A stretch of 59,188 nucleotides of DNA from Desulfocapsaceae bacterium (GTDB lineage: Bacteria; Desulfobacterota; Desulfobulbia; Desulfobulbales; Desulfocapsaceae), in the NCBI GenBank assembly GCA_030653035.1, contig JAUSAB010000099.1:1-59188 (forward strand). Reading direction: 5' to 3'. The translations under genes and the position numbers were made by a program. Shown in pieces: positions 1-7,834 of the stretch (position 1 is the stretch's first letter; each line of letters begins with the position of its first letter). The notes beneath the pieces were generated by a model. That model saw only the letters and a list, made by a program, of their open reading frames with translations. It did no database searches and had not been told where the DNA came from.

Positions 1-755
1 ACCAGCTCTACACCGCTTTCCGGGATAAACCGTTTGAAGATGCCCATGGCGTTCGACCCGCCGCCGACACAGGCAAAGATCCGGGCCGGCATTTTGCCAT
101 GATATTTCATGATCTGCTCGGCCGCCTCCAGACCAATGATCGACTGGAACCAGGCCACCATCTCGGGAAAGGGGTGCGGCCCGCAGACGGTGCCAAAGAC
201 ATAATGGGTCTCATCGACATTGGTGACCCAATCGCGGAAGGCCTCGTTAATGGCATCCTTCAGGGTCCGGGAACCGTCGGTCACCGGGACAACGGTGGCC
301 CCCATCTTCTCCATCCAGAAGACATTGGGCCGCTGGCGCCGCACATCTTCCTCGCCCATATAGATCGTGCAGGCCAGACCAAACTTGGCGGCCATGGTGG
401 CGGTGGCCATGCCATGCTGGCCAGCCCCGGTCTCGGCGATCACCCGTTTTTTCCCCATCCGCTTGACCAGCAAGCCCTGACCCATGACGTTATTGGCCTT
501 GTGGGCGCCGGTATGGTTCAGATCTTCACGCTTGATATAGATCTGGGCCCCGCCAAAATGTTTGGACAGATTAGCGGCATGGGTCAAAGGCGTGGGACGA
601 CAGGAATAAGTGGACATCAGCTCCACATATTCCTGCCAGAAGGCGGGATCATTCTTGCATTTTGTAAATTCCGCATTGAGTTCCTGAAAGGTCTGGTGCA
701 GGACTTCCGGGATATACGCCCCGCCCCAGTTGCCAAAAAAACCTTGTTTATCCAT
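1..755 (-). CDS. trpB: Tryptophan synthase beta chain (C-terminus off the window)
   Basis: PLP-dependent beta subunit that joins indole and serine to make tryptophan, working in the cytoplasm with TrpA. Translating leftward from the ATG at 755 gives MDKQGFFGNWGGAYIPE, a typical TrpB start. The PLP-lysine motif HTGAHKANN and the phosphate-binding GGGSNAMG are both present, and the segment GAGQHGMATA is also typical of the family. About 251 codons are visible; the remaining C-terminal part of this roughly 400-residue family lies beyond position 1. It is divergent from fliW, and no trpA or other trp gene is visible on this side. The family call is very secure. Confidence 0.96.
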   Translation of the reverse strand, partial: MDKQGFFGNWGGAYIPEVLHQTFQELNAEFTKCKNDPAFWQEYVELMSTYSCRPTPLTHAANLSKHFGGAQIYIKREDLNHTGAHKANNVMGQGLLVKRMGKKRVIAETGAGQHGMATATMAAKFGLACTIYMGEEDVRRQRPNVFWMEKMGATVVPVTDGSRTLKDAINEAFRDWVTNVDETHYVFGTVCGPHPFPEMVAWFQSIIGLEAAEQIMKYHGKMPARIFACVGGGSNAMGIFKRFIPESGVEL

Positions 756-951
756 TGATGTCACCTTGTGTCAGTATATGTCGGTATGTCAAAAAATATT
801 CCCAAAAACAGTATTCACCCTATAGATTTCCTCCCTGCTGTCGATAAGAAGAGGGAAAAGATAGGTGTTTTGTATATGTGCCTGTTGTTCGTCCCCACGA
901 ACCGGATCAAACAACATCCTTTTCTTCCCCACTCACCATAAGGAGTTCTCA

Positions 952-1380
952 ATGAGCATGCAAAGCGCGGTCACCGGACAGCCCAGAATTGACAGTGAAA
1001 AGATCTTCACCTTTCCCCAAGGCATCCCAGGTTTTGAAGAATACACTACTTTCAGGATATTTCACAAGGATGATGATGCTGTTTCCGCCTATTGGCTGGA
1101 ATCGTGCGACAGTCCGGAAGTGACCTTTACCCTGGTCGATCCAACGGAATATGACCTGAATTACGATCTGTATCTCAGCGACAGTGAGCAGGAGATTATC
1201 AAGGCTACCGACCCCATGGATATCGGCATCTTTCTGATGCTGGTCAAGCAGGAAGGTGACACCCAGCAAACACTTGGCGCCCACATCGGCGGCCCATTGA
1301 TCCTGAATGTCCCTCACCAGCTGGGATTGCAGAAGGTACTGGGAAAAACCAAGGTAAACGTGAATATTGTTGCCAACTAA
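952..1380 (+). CDS. fliW: Flagellar assembly factor FliW
   Basis: A 142-aa FliW homologue. FliW binds flagellin and antagonises the translational repressor CsrA, tying flagellin synthesis to export. The family signature FPQGIPGFEEYTTF lies near residues 22-35, and the C-terminal part (GAHIGGPLILN followed by the Gln/Lys-rich end) also fits. The ATG at 952 is chosen because TAAGGAG lies just upstream at about 939-945; an upstream in-frame extension to 865 has no such site and is not FliW-like. No csrA or flagellar gene is visible nearby, which is unusual since fliW and csrA are often adjacent. The last 120 or so bases are duplicated downstream at 2574-2696. Confidence 0.88.
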   Translation: MSMQSAVTGQPRIDSEKIFTFPQGIPGFEEYTTFRIFHKDDDAVSAYWLESCDSPEVTFTLVDPTEYDLNYDLYLSDSEQEIIKATDPMDIGIFLMLVKQEGDTQQTLGAHIGGPLILNVPHQLGLQKVLGKTKVNVNIVAN

Positions 1381-1563
1381 GCAGGATTTTATCCGAAACT
1401 TACAAGCTGCTTCCGGGTAATGGCCATAAGATAAACCGGTACTGGGCCTCACTGAAGGCGCCAGGTGATTTCGGCAGACGAGGCAGAAAGGCGTAGAGCA
1501 GATGTTGACCGGGCTCGCCCTTTCTGCCCTTACTGGCTATGCGTTCCGGATCATTCAGGGCCA
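1258..1563. repeat. Direct duplication, copy A (3' end of fliW plus 3' end fragment of the 550-aa gene)
   Basis: The sequence from about 1258 to 1549 matches 2574 to 2887 with scattered substitutions and a few small indels. It holds the true 3' end of fliW followed by a remnant of the C-terminus of the convergent gene at 2705-4357 (minus-strand reading GRKGEPGQHLLYAFLP). After 1549 the match jumps by about 132 bases: 1550-1563 matches 3020-3033, so copy A seems to carry an internal deletion. The toxin-antitoxin pair lies between the two copies. Confidence 0.85.
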
Positions 1564-1564
1564 A

Positions 1565-1621
1565 TCCCCCTATTTTTGTATGCAGATAGCCGGGAGCAAT
1601 GATGCGAGCGATTCTTGACAT
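1565..1621 (-). pseudogene. Possible N-terminal remnant of a REP-associated (RAYT/Y1) transposase
   Basis: The minus strand from the ATG at 1621 reads MSRIARIIAPGYLHTKIG, which resembles the usual start of RAYT/IS200-like transposases (basic residues, then PGxPHHV). After about 19 residues the reading frame runs into the duplicated fragment of the 550-aa gene, so nothing of the HUH catalytic region remains. The link is suggestive because REP-like palindromes, the substrates of such enzymes, lie nearby. The match is short and could be chance. Confidence 0.35.
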
Positions 1622-1818
1622 GCGCGAATTTTATCGCATGGTGATGTGTGCTGCAAGTCAGATACGGGAAGTGTCCACAATATCCCTTATCTCCATTTTA
1701 CAGATCAGGACGAAGCTTTTTCAGTGCCCCATATACTTTACTTCAATGGCCTCCGATACGGACAATGAGGACTGTCACCCCTAAGTATCAGGAACTCTTC
1801 CCTGGCTGGCAATATTTT

Positions 1819-2079
1819 TTAATAATGATACCTGCATGAAATGATCGTGACATGGTTGTCATCCACTGCATATACTAAACGGTTTGTATCATCAATTCGC
1901 CGGGACCAAAACCCTGACAAGTTCTCTCTCAAGGATTCCGGCTTTCCAAGCCCCTCGAAAGGCTGTCTTTTTGCATCAGCCAGTAACTTAATGATTCTTT
2001 TAAGTGTCTTTTTATCTTGAGATTGCCAATAAAGGTATCCTTCCCATGCCTCATCGGTCCAGGCCAACTTTCTACTCAT
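1819..2079 (-). CDS. yoeB: YoeB/Txe family toxin
   Basis: An 86-aa ribosome-dependent mRNA endonuclease of the RelE superfamily. Family landmarks are visible: LAWTDEAWEGYLYWQ at the start, the KPESLRENLSGFWSRRI core holding the conserved Glu and Arg, RLVYAV, and the C-terminal CRYHY with the catalytic His-Tyr pair. The length equals that of E. coli YoeB (84 aa). It overlaps the antitoxin gene by 8 bases, indicating translational coupling. Nothing suggests inactivation. The pair lies between two copies of a duplicated block and so looks like an acquired module. Confidence 0.95.
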   Translation of the reverse strand: MSRKLAWTDEAWEGYLYWQSQDKKTLKRIIKLLADAKRQPFEGLGKPESLRENLSGFWSRRIDDTNRLVYAVDDNHVTIISCRYHY

Positions 2080-2326
2080 CTACAACATCCCTTACTTGAA
2101 CAATTTTATTGTTATATTGTTCAATAGATTTTGCTAAATGAGCGGCATTGGCAGGTGATTTGAGAAGATGGAAAGTTTCCATGTAACTATTGAAGGCACT
2201 CAAAGACATAACGACAGCAGGTTCAGCATCTCGACGAGTAATCACTGCATAATCAGCATTATTAACAACGCTATCTAATAGCGATTTTAAGTTATTTCTG
2301 GCTTCACTAAAATTGACAACTTGCAT
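2072..2326 (-). CDS. yefM: YefM/Phd family antitoxin
   Basis: An 84-aa antitoxin that neutralises YoeB and represses its own operon. The N-terminal DNA-binding/dimerisation half shows the typical MQVVNFSEARNNLKSLLD start and the VITRRDAEPAVVMSLSAFNSY stretch (the latter slightly shortened here in any E. coli comparison). The C-terminal half should be the flexible toxin-binding tail. The gene is first in the operon with yoeB overlapping its 3' end. A TGTACA-centred palindrome, the known YefM operator core, lies about 27 bases upstream of the start. Confidence 0.94.
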   Translation of the reverse strand: MQVVNFSEARNNLKSLLDSVVNNADYAVITRRDAEPAVVMSLSAFNSYMETFHLLKSPANAAHLAKSIEQYNNKIVQVRDVVDE

Positions 2327-2352
2327 AGCATCCTCCTTGCTTGTGCTGTTTG

Positions 2353-2360
2353 TTGTACAA
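2353..2360. promoter_or_regulatory. Probable YefM operator (TTGTACAA palindrome)
   Basis: A perfect 8-base palindrome, TTGTACAA, just upstream of yefM. The E. coli YefM-YoeB operator is built from palindromes with the same TGTACA core. It overlaps the region just after the proposed -10 element, a fitting place for autorepression. Confidence 0.6.
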
Positions 2361-2363
2361 GTA

Positions 2364-2393
2364 ACAGTAAGGCGTGATGTTGCATTTGTCCAA
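2364..2393 (-). promoter_or_regulatory. Candidate sigma-70 promoter of yefM-yoeB
   Basis: Read on the minus strand, TTGGAC (2393-2388) and TACTGT (2369-2364) are separated by 18 bases. The -35 box is a fair match and the -10 a moderate one. The TGTACA operator follows directly. Proposed by eye only. Confidence 0.35.
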
Positions 2394-2523
2394 TGATTTG
2401 TGCCAACAATTTAACTTTTCTGACTGAAATCAAAAAAAGGGATAGCTTTATTTTTTGTCAATTCTTCTTGGCCTGCCTGGCCCCCGCGATTCAAGTCGTC
2501 AAAGAAGACCGGAAAATGGTTTT

Positions 2524-2576
2524 GTCTGGTTTCGTCTGGTTCCCATGCGACACATGGGAGCCAGACGAAACCAGAC
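2524..2576. repeat. REP-like palindrome 1
   Basis: Two 24-base arms (2524-2547 and 2553-2576) pair with a single T/C difference, which still allows a G-U pair, around a 5-base loop CGACA. The arm contains TCTGGTTCCCATGCG, which recurs exactly in the palindrome at 8487-8521. The last three bases of the right arm are the first bases of duplicated copy B, so the palindrome sits at the duplication breakpoint. It is intergenic. Confidence 0.85.
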
Positions 2577-2887
2577 ACCCGGCAAACACTTGGCGCCCAT
2601 ATCGGCGGCCCATTGACCCTGAACGTCCCCCACCAGCTGGGATTGCAGAAGGTGCGGGGAAAAACCAAGGTAAACCTGAATATTGTTGCCAACTAACCGG
2701 GATATTATCCGAAATTAGCAAGCTGCTGCCGACACACGGCAGCAAAATCTTCCGGGTAATGGCCATTGATAAACCGAAGCTGGGCCTCACTGAAGGCGCC
2801 AGGCGATTCCGGCAGACGAGGCAGAAAGGCGTAGAGCAGATGTTGACCGGGTTCGCCCTTTCTGCCCTTACCGGCTATGCGTTTCGG
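2574..2887. repeat. Direct duplication, copy B
   Basis: Second copy of the block at 1258-1549. It begins at the right end of a REP-like palindrome and holds a truncated fliW 3' end (up to the TAA at about 2694-2696), then the genuine 3' end of the 550-aa gene. The fliW part here has no start and no upstream coding sequence, so it is a decayed fragment. Confidence 0.85.
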
Positions 2888-4357
2888 GTATTCGATGGAG
2901 GTCACCATTCGCGCCCCCAGGCCGGCCAGGGCCTTTTGCGCCAGCAGGATACCTCTATCCAGTGAGGCCCGCATGGCAGGCCCCGCCTCCAGGATATTGC
3001 CCACCGCCTTTCCCTCTTCATCATTCAGGGCCATCAACTGCAGCTCCCACTGGGAGGTCTGGGCTTTGGGTACAAAGAGCATGACCTGCTCATCCTGCCA
3101 CACCACCAGACTGCTTTCCAGGTCCTTGCGGCCGTCCATCCGTCTGTTATTCCGGATGCATCCGACATAATCATCAAAAAAATCAGAGTTATACTGTTCA
3201 CGATAGTGCCGCATCACCTCGGCGACCATATCGCCACAGCCAAAGGCCGGCAGCTCGCCGCAGGAGTTCTCAGGATCACCGTCATAGGCGGCAACCGTCT
3301 CCGGGATCATCGCATATTGCTGATGGATCTGCTGATGGGAGGCATGGAGCCGATAACCGCTGGGCGCATAATCAAAACCGAAATTCCAGCCCCACAGGGT
3401 CGCCATGGCAGAAATATCCTGTGCGTCTATTGCCTGCTCGATCTTCTGCCGCAATCCCTCCAGTTGTTCAAGGGTTAAGCCCTGTTGGGCCGTGGGCAGC
3501 TCAAGGCCCAACAGTTCAGCCAGCCGGATATAGGTCCGCTGATAGTAGAGATGGCGCACCCCTTGCATATCGGCCGCTGAAAGCTCCTTGATTGCATAGC
3601 GAATGGCATCATCGGCCATATTGGCGGCGTAATGGCCGCCAGCTATATAGGAGTTTCGGCGCAGGTACTCAAAGACGTGGGGATCACGGCTATCACCATT
3701 CCCCGGCCATTCTCCCACAATCTCACTGCCCCCCTGGGCTCCTGGCCTGACCACCATAACTTTTTTATAACTGTCAGGCAGGCAGGGGTTGTTGGCCACG
3801 GCCTCAAACAGGGCATGATCATGCATGACAGGACGTATTTTGCCGTGTTTGGTCCTTCGGTATTTCAGGCCAATAGGCACCCCTGTCGGATCTTTTTCAA
3901 TCTTACAGGTGAGCTCTGCCAGCTGGATGAGATCACGGGGATCGGTCGAACAGGTGGCAAGTGCCAGCAGCACGGCTGGGGGAAGTTTGCCAAACAGGGT
4001 GGAGGCCACCCCTGCCTCTTGCAAAGTTTGGGTCAGAGATGTCTGCTCTTTTTCCGGCAGGGAGATCCGGCAATAATCAGCCGCGTCGGCATCCGCCCAC
4101 TCCTGATCAATATAGGTCGTACCCCGGAACGGAAAAGGATTGGGAATCTCAAAGATCCAGTCGGCCTTACCAATGGTCAAGGTGCCATCCGGGAAATTGG
4201 CGCTGTTGTCCAGCGCCGGCTCATCCTCACTGCCCTTAATGGCACCTAAGCGCTCAATCTTTTTCCCGCCCCTGAGGTTGCTGACCGTATAGGATGGTTT
4301 GTGGATGCCATAGACAAAGCGTTTCTCCGGGGTGACACAGGTGCGTAGTTTGTTCAT
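2705..4357 (-). CDS. Uncharacterised 550-aa protein coupled to rsmI
   Basis: Not recognised as a known family. A soluble protein without signal peptide or membrane segment. Notable stretches are the N-terminal RFVYGIHKPSYTVSNLRGG, a middle GGHYAANMADDAIRYAIKE region rich in His and Asp, and a C-terminal GKGRKGEPGQHLLYAFLPR. Its ATG overlaps the TGA of rsmI in an ATGA arrangement (4354-4357), so it is translated in coupling with the rRNA methyltransferase. A fragment of its 3' end is duplicated at about 1400-1563. The long uninterrupted frame with protein-like composition makes it a real gene; the function is unknown. Confidence 0.85.
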   Translation of the reverse strand: MNKLRTCVTPEKRFVYGIHKPSYTVSNLRGGKKIERLGAIKGSEDEPALDNSANFPDGTLTIGKADWIFEIPNPFPFRGTTYIDQEWADADAADYCRISLPEKEQTSLTQTLQEAGVASTLFGKLPPAVLLALATCSTDPRDLIQLAELTCKIEKDPTGVPIGLKYRRTKHGKIRPVMHDHALFEAVANNPCLPDSYKKVMVVRPGAQGGSEIVGEWPGNGDSRDPHVFEYLRRNSYIAGGHYAANMADDAIRYAIKELSAADMQGVRHLYYQRTYIRLAELLGLELPTAQQGLTLEQLEGLRQKIEQAIDAQDISAMATLWGWNFGFDYAPSGYRLHASHQQIHQQYAMIPETVAAYDGDPENSCGELPAFGCGDMVAEVMRHYREQYNSDFFDDYVGCIRNNRRMDGRKDLESSLVVWQDEQVMLFVPKAQTSQWELQLMALNDEEGKAVGNILEAGPAMRASLDRGILLAQKALAGLGARMVTSIEYPKRIAGKGRKGEPGQHLLYAFLPRLPESPGAFSEAQLRFINGHYPEDFAAVCRQQLANFG

Positions 4358-5223
4358 GATTCTTCATTGGTCACGGCCCAGACCTCCAGGGCCTTTTGAT
4401 AGATATCGGAACGGGACAGCCCCAGATCCTTGGCGATTTGACGGCTCACATCCTTTAAGGAAAGTTCGGTGTTTTCCTTATACCAGCGCAGGATCTCTTC
4501 CACATTTTCACCTATGGCCTGCTGCCGGCTGGAGCCTGGCTGGATGATCAGAACAAATTCGCCCCGATTTTTTTTGCCCGTGGTCAGGGCCAGCAACTGG
4601 CTGATCGAGCCTGCCTGCAGATCCTCATAAAGCTTGCTCAACTCCCTGGCCCAGAAAGCCTGGCGATCGCCTAAAACTGCCAGCACATCGGCCAGAAGGG
4701 CGTCAATCCGGTGAGGTGACTCATAAAAGACCAGGGCCCAGGGGGCCTCGACAAAGGCGGAAAGGAGTTTTTGGCGCTGCCCTTTCTTGGCAGGAGGAAA
4801 ACCCAAAAACAGAAAAGTGCCATCGACAATCCCGGCGGCAGAAAGGGCCGCCGTCAGGGCGGAAGGACCGGGGAGGGGAACAATGGTGACCCCGGCCTCT
4901 CTTGCCTTTTTCACCAATACTGCCCCAGGGTCGGATATGCCGGGAGTCCCGGCATCACTAACCAAGGCGATAGTCTCACCGGCCAGCAGTTTCTGCACCA
5001 GCTCTTCCGACCGTTCAGCCTCTTTTTCCCGGTAATAACTGATGAGCGGGGTATGGATATCAAAATGATTCAATAGTTGTTTGGTATGCCGGGTATCTTC
5101 CGCGGCAATCAGATCAACTTCCTTGAGGATGCGCAGGGCCCGCAGGGTGATATCTTCAAGATTTCCGATAGGAGTGGCAACCACATAAAGCATTCCGACA
5201 CTATTAGAGTTCGTTTGATTCAT
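4354..5223 (-). CDS. rsmI: 16S rRNA (cytidine1402-2'-O)-methyltransferase RsmI
   Basis: A 289-aa tetrapyrrole-methylase-fold enzyme that methylates the 2'-OH of C1402 in 16S rRNA using SAM. Family motifs: LYVVATPIGNLEDITLRAL near the start, AEDTRHTKQLL, the SAM-loop VSDAGTPGISDPG, LPGPSALTAAL, and FLFLGFPPAKKG. The C-terminal DVSRQIAKDLGLSRSDIYQ resembles the small helical domain at the end of many RsmI proteins. The start at 5223 is used; a second Met ten residues later (5193) is closer to the usual family start. It is the first gene of a two-gene leftward operon. Confidence 0.96.
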   Translation of the reverse strand: MNQTNSNSVGMLYVVATPIGNLEDITLRALRILKEVDLIAAEDTRHTKQLLNHFDIHTPLISYYREKEAERSEELVQKLLAGETIALVSDAGTPGISDPGAVLVKKAREAGVTIVPLPGPSALTAALSAAGIVDGTFLFLGFPPAKKGQRQKLLSAFVEAPWALVFYESPHRIDALLADVLAVLGDRQAFWARELSKLYEDLQAGSISQLLALTTGKKNRGEFVLIIQPGSSRQQAIGENVEEILRWYKENTELSLKDVSRQIAKDLGLSRSDIYQKALEVWAVTNEES

Positions 5224-5395
5224 CCAGGATCATGGGGGAGTCTTTGAGAGTAGGGAAAAGAACAAATAAGAGATCTATTATGAACAATCCTGCCACAAAA
5301 TGCATCTGCTTTCTTGATCTCACTGTCATCCTGCCTTAAATTCTGTTTTTTTGGACAATGAATTTTTAAAATCTGCAAAAAGAGGAAGGAAGTCC

Positions 5396-6526
5396 ATGCT
5401 CAATCTCATAAACGCCGTCGTTGCCGCATCGTGGTCACTCCTGCTCGATTCATCAATCTATATCCTGTTCGGTATCCTGATTTCCGGATTACTTAAAATG
5501 GTCTTGAATCCGGCGACAGTGGTAAAGCATCTGGGTTCCGGGCGATTCAGCTCGGTTATCAAGGCGGCATTCCTGGGGGTTCCGCTGCCGCTCTGTTCCT
5601 GTGGAGTTCTCCCAGCCGCCGCATCTCTTAAAAAGCAGGGGGCCAACAAAGGGGCGACCACCGCCTTTCTCATCTCCACCCCTGAATCGGGCGTGGACTC
5701 GATTGCCATCAGCTACGCCTTGCTCGACCCGATCATGACTGTGATCAGGCCGGTTGCCGCCTTTGTCACTGCCATTATCGCCGGACTTGTCGAGAATATC
5801 ATTGACTGGCCGCAACCTTGCGCCCACATTGCCACTGATGCCTGTTGTCCCGTTGAGGATACATACTTGGCAGGTAAGAGCTGTGCCCCTGGTGTCCATG
5901 TCAACCCTCATGGCATAGGGACAAATATAATGGCTGGTCTGAAATATGCCCTGGTCGATGTCTGGGGAGATATTGTCATCTGGTTTTTCGGCGGCTTGTT
6001 CATTGCCGGACTGATTATGGTCCTGATTCCCGATGAGCTTATGCTCAGATGGCTGAATGGGGGGTTCTCTTCCATGCTGATCATGCTGGCTATCGGCATC
6101 CCGCTTTACATCTGTGCCACGGCCTCTACTCCCGTAGCTGCCGCCCTGATCCTGAAAGGGGTCAGTCCGGGCGCGGCTCTGGTCTTTCTGCTCGTTGGAC
6201 CTGCCACCAATATCACCTCGATTGCCGTATTGGTTGGGATCCTGGGGAAAAGAGGTACTTTTCGCTATCTGTTTATTCTTTCCGGCTGCGCCATCCTCTT
6301 TGGTCTCACAGTTGATCAAATCTACAAGATGGCGGGTATCTCTCCTCGGGCTGTCATCGGGGAGGCGGCAGAACTTGTTCCCTATGGCGTAAAACTGGGA
6401 GGAGCCATATTGCTCCTACTCCTCTCGATAAAGCCTCTCGCAAGCTGGCTGATGAAAAAAACCGGCTGTCAAAAGCCACCACGCACGTTTCACAGCGGCT
6501 TCCCTGATATAACTAATAAAAGCTGA
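5396..6526 (+). CDS. SO_0444-family Cu/Zn efflux permease
   Basis: A 376-aa polytopic inner-membrane permease of the DUF318/ArsP-like group, SO_0444 subfamily, linked to copper and zinc export. Several hydrophobic helices are evident. The hallmark PLCSCGVLPAAASL has Cys67 and Cys69; a second Cys cluster (CCPVEDTYLAGKSC) lies in the central loop, and the second half repeats the fold with LVGPATNITSIAVL. The ATG at 5396 follows GGAAGGAAG and is preferred to a TTG at 5351 that would add 15 residues. It is divergent from rsmI and monocistronic. Substrate is inferred from family only. Confidence 0.85.
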   Translation: MLNLINAVVAASWSLLLDSSIYILFGILISGLLKMVLNPATVVKHLGSGRFSSVIKAAFLGVPLPLCSCGVLPAAASLKKQGANKGATTAFLISTPESGVDSIAISYALLDPIMTVIRPVAAFVTAIIAGLVENIIDWPQPCAHIATDACCPVEDTYLAGKSCAPGVHVNPHGIGTNIMAGLKYALVDVWGDIVIWFFGGLFIAGLIMVLIPDELMLRWLNGGFSSMLIMLAIGIPLYICATASTPVAAALILKGVSPGAALVFLLVGPATNITSIAVLVGILGKRGTFRYLFILSGCAILFGLTVDQIYKMAGISPRAVIGEAAELVPYGVKLGGAILLLLLSIKPLASWLMKKTGCQKPPRTFHSGFPDITNKS

Positions 6527-6720
6527 ACAGTGGTGCTCACGAAGTGCCCCCGCAGAAAGTACTTTTGGGAGGTGAATAAAGGGCAACCGGCACCTTATGC
6601 CATTCCTGCCATACAGATGACGATATTATTTGGTTACAATGGCTTACAAAATAACGTATAGTCACAATCTCTTCTTTGTGGGGTGACAGATCACCCTGCC
6701 TTTCAAGCATGGACGGAAAA

Positions 6721-7791
6721 ATGAATCAACTGAAAACGTTCTTACTCTTTTTATTCGTAACACTGAGCTTTGGTTGTGCCCAAAAGGATCAATGCCTTTA
6801 TATCGACAACAATCATCACGAATTTCTCAACAAGGGATACCATCAAAAAGTTGACAATTTCCTCGTTATTTTTGATGGTTCATCCTCAATGTGGGAGACC
6901 TCCAACGGCAGTCGGAAATTTTCCAAGTCCAAAAACATTATTATGGGCATCAATCAAGCAGTCAGTGGCCTGAAACTCAAGGCTGGTCTGCACATTATTG
7001 GCGACAGTGCCGCAACCAAAGATACTCTGGCCAATGACAGCCTCATCTACGGGATGACCGACTACACCCCTGCCGCGTTTGCCCAGGCGGTAAACAGTGT
7101 GCAGGTAAAGGGCCTTACCCCTATCAGTATCCCTTTGACCAGAAGCGTCGACACCTTAAAGAACAGTACCGGCAAGATTGCCGTCATCGTCGTCAGTGAT
7201 GGTCTACAGGTCTCAGCCGACAAGACATCTCCAGAAGCTGCCGCAATCCGACTCAAGGCCGCTTACGGCGACAGGATCTGTCTCTACACCATTCTCATAG
7301 GCAATGACGCCGATGGCCAGAAGACCATGTCCGCAGTTGCCAAGGCCGGAGAATGCGGCTTTGCCACCACCGAAAATGCAGTGGCCAACACCACCGGAAT
7401 GAATGAATTTGTCGAAAAGGTCTTCTTTGAAAAAGTCGTCCCCCCGCCGGTATCCTTCCTGCTCAATGTACAATTTGATTTTGACAAGGACACCATCCGT
7501 CAGGACGCGACAGACAATCTTGACGAGGTCGGCGGTTTTCTGACCACTCATCCAAAGATAGCCATTACCCTGGAAGGTCATACCTGCGACATGGGTTCAG
7601 AAAGACACAACAGCTCCCTGTCACGGCAACGGGCAGAAAGCGTCAAGAGATATATGGTCCGGAAATTCCATATCGACCCTTCCCGCCTCACCACTGTCGG
7701 CTATGGGTTTTCACGTCCCGTTTCCTCCAATGCCACGGAAAAAGGCCGCCAGCAGAACCGCCGGGTGATGGCAACCATCACCAACAAATAA
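6721..7791 (+). CDS. VWA-like and OmpA-domain lipoprotein
   Basis: A 356-aa envelope protein. The start at 6721 gives a lipoprotein signal ending LSFG-C (Cys19). A von Willebrand A-like domain follows, with a DGSSS metal-site motif at about 52-56 and VVSDG further on. The C-terminal third (about 245-355) is an OmpA/Pal peptidoglycan-binding domain (VQFDFDKDTI, LEGHTCDMGS, LSRQRAESVKRYM, GRQQNRRV). It is probably outer-membrane anchored and attached to peptidoglycan. An in-frame Met four codons upstream (6709) is an alternative start. The following gene begins 43 bases downstream and may be cotranscribed. Confidence 0.87.
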   Translation: MNQLKTFLLFLFVTLSFGCAQKDQCLYIDNNHHEFLNKGYHQKVDNFLVIFDGSSSMWETSNGSRKFSKSKNIIMGINQAVSGLKLKAGLHIIGDSAATKDTLANDSLIYGMTDYTPAAFAQAVNSVQVKGLTPISIPLTRSVDTLKNSTGKIAVIVVSDGLQVSADKTSPEAAAIRLKAAYGDRICLYTILIGNDADGQKTMSAVAKAGECGFATTENAVANTTGMNEFVEKVFFEKVVPPPVSFLLNVQFDFDKDTIRQDATDNLDEVGGFLTTHPKIAITLEGHTCDMGSERHNSSLSRQRAESVKRYMVRKFHIDPSRLTTVGYGFSRPVSSNATEKGRQQNRRVMATITNK

Positions 7792-7834
7792 AAAAGGCTC
7801 TTCTCTCTTTTTTTAACACTACTACAGGGCCACA

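Noticed and set aside
99-758. A 219-codon open frame on the plus strand
   Set aside because: It is the antisense shadow of trpB, whose minus-strand frame carries all family motifs.
769-780. TGTCAGTATATG also occurs at 19169-19180, both in intergenic regions
   Set aside because: Only 12 bases match, flanks differ, and there is no third copy; too weak to call a regulator site.
2393-2965. A plus-strand open frame covering the palindrome and duplicated block
   Set aside because: It joins a REP-like palindrome, a decayed fliW fragment out of its own context and antisense of the 550-aa gene; no protein family fits.
5489-6319. A 276-codon minus-strand frame inside the permease
   Set aside because: Low-complexity antisense translation of a well-supported membrane permease gene.
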